Positions 61,528 through 64,000 of a stretch of 64,000 nt of DNA are shown here, in pieces. Every line of letters begins with the position of its first letter. The stretch's first letter is position 1. The stretch is from Candidatus Omnitrophota bacterium (GTDB lineage Bacteria > Hinthialibacterota > Hinthialibacteria > Hinthialibacterales > Hinthialibacteraceae): assembly GCA_013177805.1 (NCBI GenBank), contig JABLXU010000047.1, forward strand, positions 21,463 to 85,462, written 5' to 3'. The translations under genes and the position numbers were made by a program. The notes beneath the pieces are model-generated. The model saw only the letters and a list, made by a program, of their open reading frames with translations, had not been told where the DNA came from and ran no database searches.

Positions 61528-64000
61528 ATGGCATCCCCTTCATTTTTAGACCTGAAACCCCGCGAATGCGGCTTGTCCGATCCCCTGAGCGAGGATATCG
61601 AATTGCTCGACCGGCTGCTGGGCCGTGTCTTGGAAGAACAGGGCGGCCGGGAGATGATCGAGACCGCCCGCCGGTTGTACCGCGACGGCCGGATCGACGA
61701 GCACACGGACGTGTGGGAGGCGTATCCCGAGCTGCGCGATCCTCAGCGGCTGGGGCAGGTTCTGCGGGGGTACACGGTGCTCTTCCAATTGTTGAACCTG
61801 GCCGAGCAGAAGGAAAGCGTGCGCGTCAACCGCCAGCGGCAGGCGGAAGCGCACCGGGCTCCGCGGCGGGAATCGATCCTCGATACCATCCTGCAAATGA
61901 AGGTACAGGGCGTGGATGCCGGCACCATGCAGGAGTTGTTGCACCGCCTGGATATCTGCCCCACGTTGACCGCCCATCCCACCGAGGCGCGGCGGCGGGC
62001 AGTGTTGGACAAACTGGACATGATCGCAGGGCTGTTGGCCGAACACGGGTATCCTGACACGCTGGTGCGCCTGGATCAGCCGTTGAATCGCAAGGTCCGC
62101 CTCGAGGGGGAAATGATCCGCGCCCTCAACGCCCTTTGGCTGACCGAGGAACTCAGCTGGCAGCCGGTGACGGTGGACGACGAAATCCACAATGCCGTCT
62201 ATTTTTTGGAACACACCATCTTCGACGTGGTGACCTGGTTGCACCGCGATGTGCGCGAGGCGCTGGCGCAGGCGTATCCCAGTGTGGAATTCACGCTGCC
62301 GCCCTTTCTCCGCTACCGCTCCTGGGTGGGAGGGGACCGGGACGGAAATCCCAAGGTGACGCCCGAAGTCACCTGGAACGCGCTGGTGTATCAGCGGAAA
62401 AAGGTCCTAATCCTCTACATCCGCCGCGTCACCCGGTTGTTGCGTGAACTCACCCACAGCGCCCGTTTGCTGCCGGCGGACCGCCCGCTGCGCGATTCGC
62501 TCGAGCGGGACCGCGAAACCGTCCCGGTCCCTGACCATCTCCTGAAGCGCTACCAGGATGAACCCTACGCCGCCAAGATGCTCTACATCCGGACCCGGCT
62601 GATGGCCACCCTGCGGCACGTGAAATCCTTGAAGAATCCGGGAACATTGGGCGAAGCGGCCCAGCCACCCGCGGCGGCGTATCAGAACGCCGCAGAGTTT
62701 TTACAGGATCTGGAGCTGGTGCTTGGCAATTTGCGTCAAAGCCGCGCGCATGTCCTCGCCGGGGGAGGGCCGCTGGCCGATCTGATCGTGCAAGCGCAGA
62801 CGTTCGGTTTCCACCTGGCTGCCCTCGATATCCGCCAGCACAGCGACGAGCACGAACGCCTGCTGGACGACATCTTCGCCGCCGCTCACCTGATTCCGGA
62901 CGGCAGTTTGTATTCCGGGCTGACCGAATTCGAAAAAATCCGGCTTCTCACCCAGGAAATGTTCAATCCAAGGCCGCTGTTATCACCGGAATGGCCGCGG
63001 CCGGAGCGGGTCCGGTTGGGGTTGGGGATTTTCGAAGTGATGCGCGAAGCGGGGCGGCTTTTCTCGCCGGAGGTAGTCCCTTCCTACATCATCAGCATGA
63101 CCCATTCGATCAGCGACGTGCTCGAAGTTCTGGTGCTGGCTAAGGAAGCCGGGCTGGTCCGGTTCCGTCAGCAAGGGCCGGTGGTGATGCTGGAGAGTGA
63201 CCTGGACATCGTGCCCCTGTTCGAAACCATCGACGACCTAGCGCAATCCGGCCGGCTGATGGAAGAACTTTTCGCCAATGAAGCATACGCCATGCAGTTG
63301 AACGCCCGCAAACGGTTCCAGGAAATCATGTTGGGCTATTCCGACAGCAGCAAGGACGGCGGCTACATGGCCGCCAACTGGAATCTCCAGGACACTCAGG
63401 ACCGGCTGGCGCGCGTTTGCCAGGACCACGGTGTCGATTGGCGGCTGTTCCACGGCCGGGGGGGCACCGTGGGCCGGGGCGGAGGCCGCGCGTATCTAGC
63501 CATCCGCGCTCAAGCGCCAGGAAGCCTCAATGGCCGCATCCGTTTTACTGAGCAAGGGGAAGTGATTTCGTTCCGTTACAGTTTCGCGCCCATTGCCCAC
63601 CGCCATCTGGAACAGATCGTGGGCGCGGTGCTGTTCTCTTCCCTTTCCCGGTACGAGGTGAACGAAACGGCCACCCAATGGCGCGAATCGATGGCCCGCA
63701 TGGCTGAGTATTCCCGCCGGACCTACCGTGCCCTCGTGTATGACGATCCGGAGTTCTGGCCGTTTTACATTCAATCCACTCCCATCGCCTCCATCAGCCA
63801 CTTGCCCATCGCCTCGCGGCCCGTGTCGCGCCAAGGCGACCGCATGGTGGGGATGGAAGACCTGCGGGCGATTCCCTGGGTTTTTTCGTGGGTGCAGAAC
63901 CGCTATCTCATCACCGGCTGGTACGGGATAGGGAGCGCGCTGGAGTGGTTCGCGGGCCTCGCGCCGGATCACCTTGAACGCATGCGTGAAATGTACCGGA
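61528..64000 (+). CDS. ppc: Phosphoenolpyruvate carboxylase, truncated by the window end
   Basis: The visible part is 824 codons. It carboxylates PEP to oxaloacetate to replenish the TCA cycle. The active-site His is in LTAHPTEARRRAV, followed by SWVGGDRDGNP. The later catalytic loops are YSDSSKDGGYMAANWN and the Gly-rich RGGTVGRGGGRAY, and QGEVISFRY is also conserved. The start is an ATG at 61528 with TAGGAAA upstream. From the family length (about 880-950 aa), some 60-130 residues are missing at the right edge. With icd and mdh in the window, this gives a coherent set of TCA and anaplerotic genes. Confidence 0.93.
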   Translation, partial: MASPSFLDLKPRECGLSDPLSEDIELLDRLLGRVLEEQGGREMIETARRLYRDGRIDEHTDVWEAYPELRDPQRLGQVLRGYTVLFQLLNLAEQKESVRVNRQRQAEAHRAPRRESILDTILQMKVQGVDAGTMQELLHRLDICPTLTAHPTEARRRAVLDKLDMIAGLLAEHGYPDTLVRLDQPLNRKVRLEGEMIRALNALWLTEELSWQPVTVDDEIHNAVYFLEHTIFDVVTWLHRDVREALAQAYPSVEFTLPPFLRYRSWVGGDRDGNPKVTPEVTWNALVYQRKKVLILYIRRVTRLLRELTHSARLLPADRPLRDSLERDRETVPVPDHLLKRYQDEPYAAKMLYIRTRLMATLRHVKSLKNPGTLGEAAQPPAAAYQNAAEFLQDLELVLGNLRQSRAHVLAGGGPLADLIVQAQTFGFHLAALDIRQHSDEHERLLDDIFAAAHLIPDGSLYSGLTEFEKIRLLTQEMFNPRPLLSPEWPRPERVRLGLGIFEVMREAGRLFSPEVVPSYIISMTHSISDVLEVLVLAKEAGLVRFRQQGPVVMLESDLDIVPLFETIDDLAQSGRLMEELFANEAYAMQLNARKRFQEIMLGYSDSSKDGGYMAANWNLQDTQDRLARVCQDHGVDWRLFHGRGGTVGRGGGRAYLAIRAQAPGSLNGRIRFTEQGEVISFRYSFAPIAHRHLEQIVGAVLFSSLSRYEVNETATQWRESMARMAEYSRRTYRALVYDDPEFWPFYIQSTPIASISHLPIASRPVSRQGDRMVGMEDLRAIPWVFSWVQNRYLITGWYGIGSALEWFAGLAPDHLERMREMYR

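Noticed and set aside
1..64000. tRNA, rRNA or CRISPR features
   Set aside because: I scanned the gaps for tRNA-like TTCGANNCC arms and regular short repeats and found none convincing.

Overview
This window is a dense bacterial chromosomal segment of moderately high GC with core and accessory genes mixed. The lineage cannot be fixed from the sequence alone. A ThuA/DUF1080 secreted protein, a Tat-exported Gfo/Idh/MocA oxidoreductase, a type II pseudopilin and a BNR-repeat/MoaD pair resemble what is common in Planctomycetes-like or Hydrogenedentota/Sumerlaeota-like uncultured bacteria, but this is a weak inference. No tRNA, rRNA or CRISPR array was seen.

Layout. 0.3-1.7 kb: a Tyr/Trp-rich lipoprotein whose Ser/Pro-rich tail seems to lie in a shifted frame. 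2.4-13 kb: a complete group 3b-type NAD(P)-linked [NiFe]-hydrogenase (four subunits) with its protease and HypA, F, C, D and E; HypB is absent and HypA lacks its zinc domain. 13-18 kb: efp, a decayed membrane-protein gene, a group II intron remnant, dnaA and an AT-rich likely oriC with tandem DnaA boxes, then ygfZ. 18.6-24.3 kb: an unknown helical protein behind a structured leader, a secreted protein interrupted by TAG in its signal peptide, a pseudopilin, a methyltransferase and a glycosyltransferase. 24.4-29.5 kb: a sigma-54-type AAA+ regulator without GAFTGA, a family-2 glycosyltransferase, tlyA and nadK. 29.5-40.4 kb, all minus strand: glnB, a metallo-beta-lactamase-fold protein, mdh, icd and the full F-type ATP synthase operon (atpZ-I-B-E-F-H-A-G-D-C) behind a recognisable promoter. 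40.6-45.7 kb: a radical SAM protein, two cytochrome bd-superfamily-like membrane subunits (the first with a C-terminal cytochrome c domain) and comB. 46-54.8 kb: ThuA/DUF1080, Gfo/Idh/MocA, pentapeptide-repeat and rhodanese proteins, a giant glycosyltransferase-TPR protein and the BNR/MoaD pair. 55-64 kb: a peptide-type ABC importer (oppA, B, C, no ATPase), a second, Thermus-type isocitrate dehydrogenase and a PEP carboxylase cut by the window end.

How it fits together. The gene set suggests a respiring heterotroph. TCA enzymes and anaplerotic PEP carboxylase feed electrons to an oxygen-reductase-like complex and a proton-type ATP synthase, while the soluble hydrogenase would balance NAD(P)H against H2. 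Extracellular sugar- and peptide-related proteins suggest polymer scavenging. A palindromic repeat (CCCTCACCC..GGCCCTCTCCCAGAGGGAGAGGG) is scattered through the intergenic gaps in at least eight full or partial copies. Three envelope or secreted genes carry lesions (one frameshift, two in-frame TAG codons), which may be real decay or assembly error.
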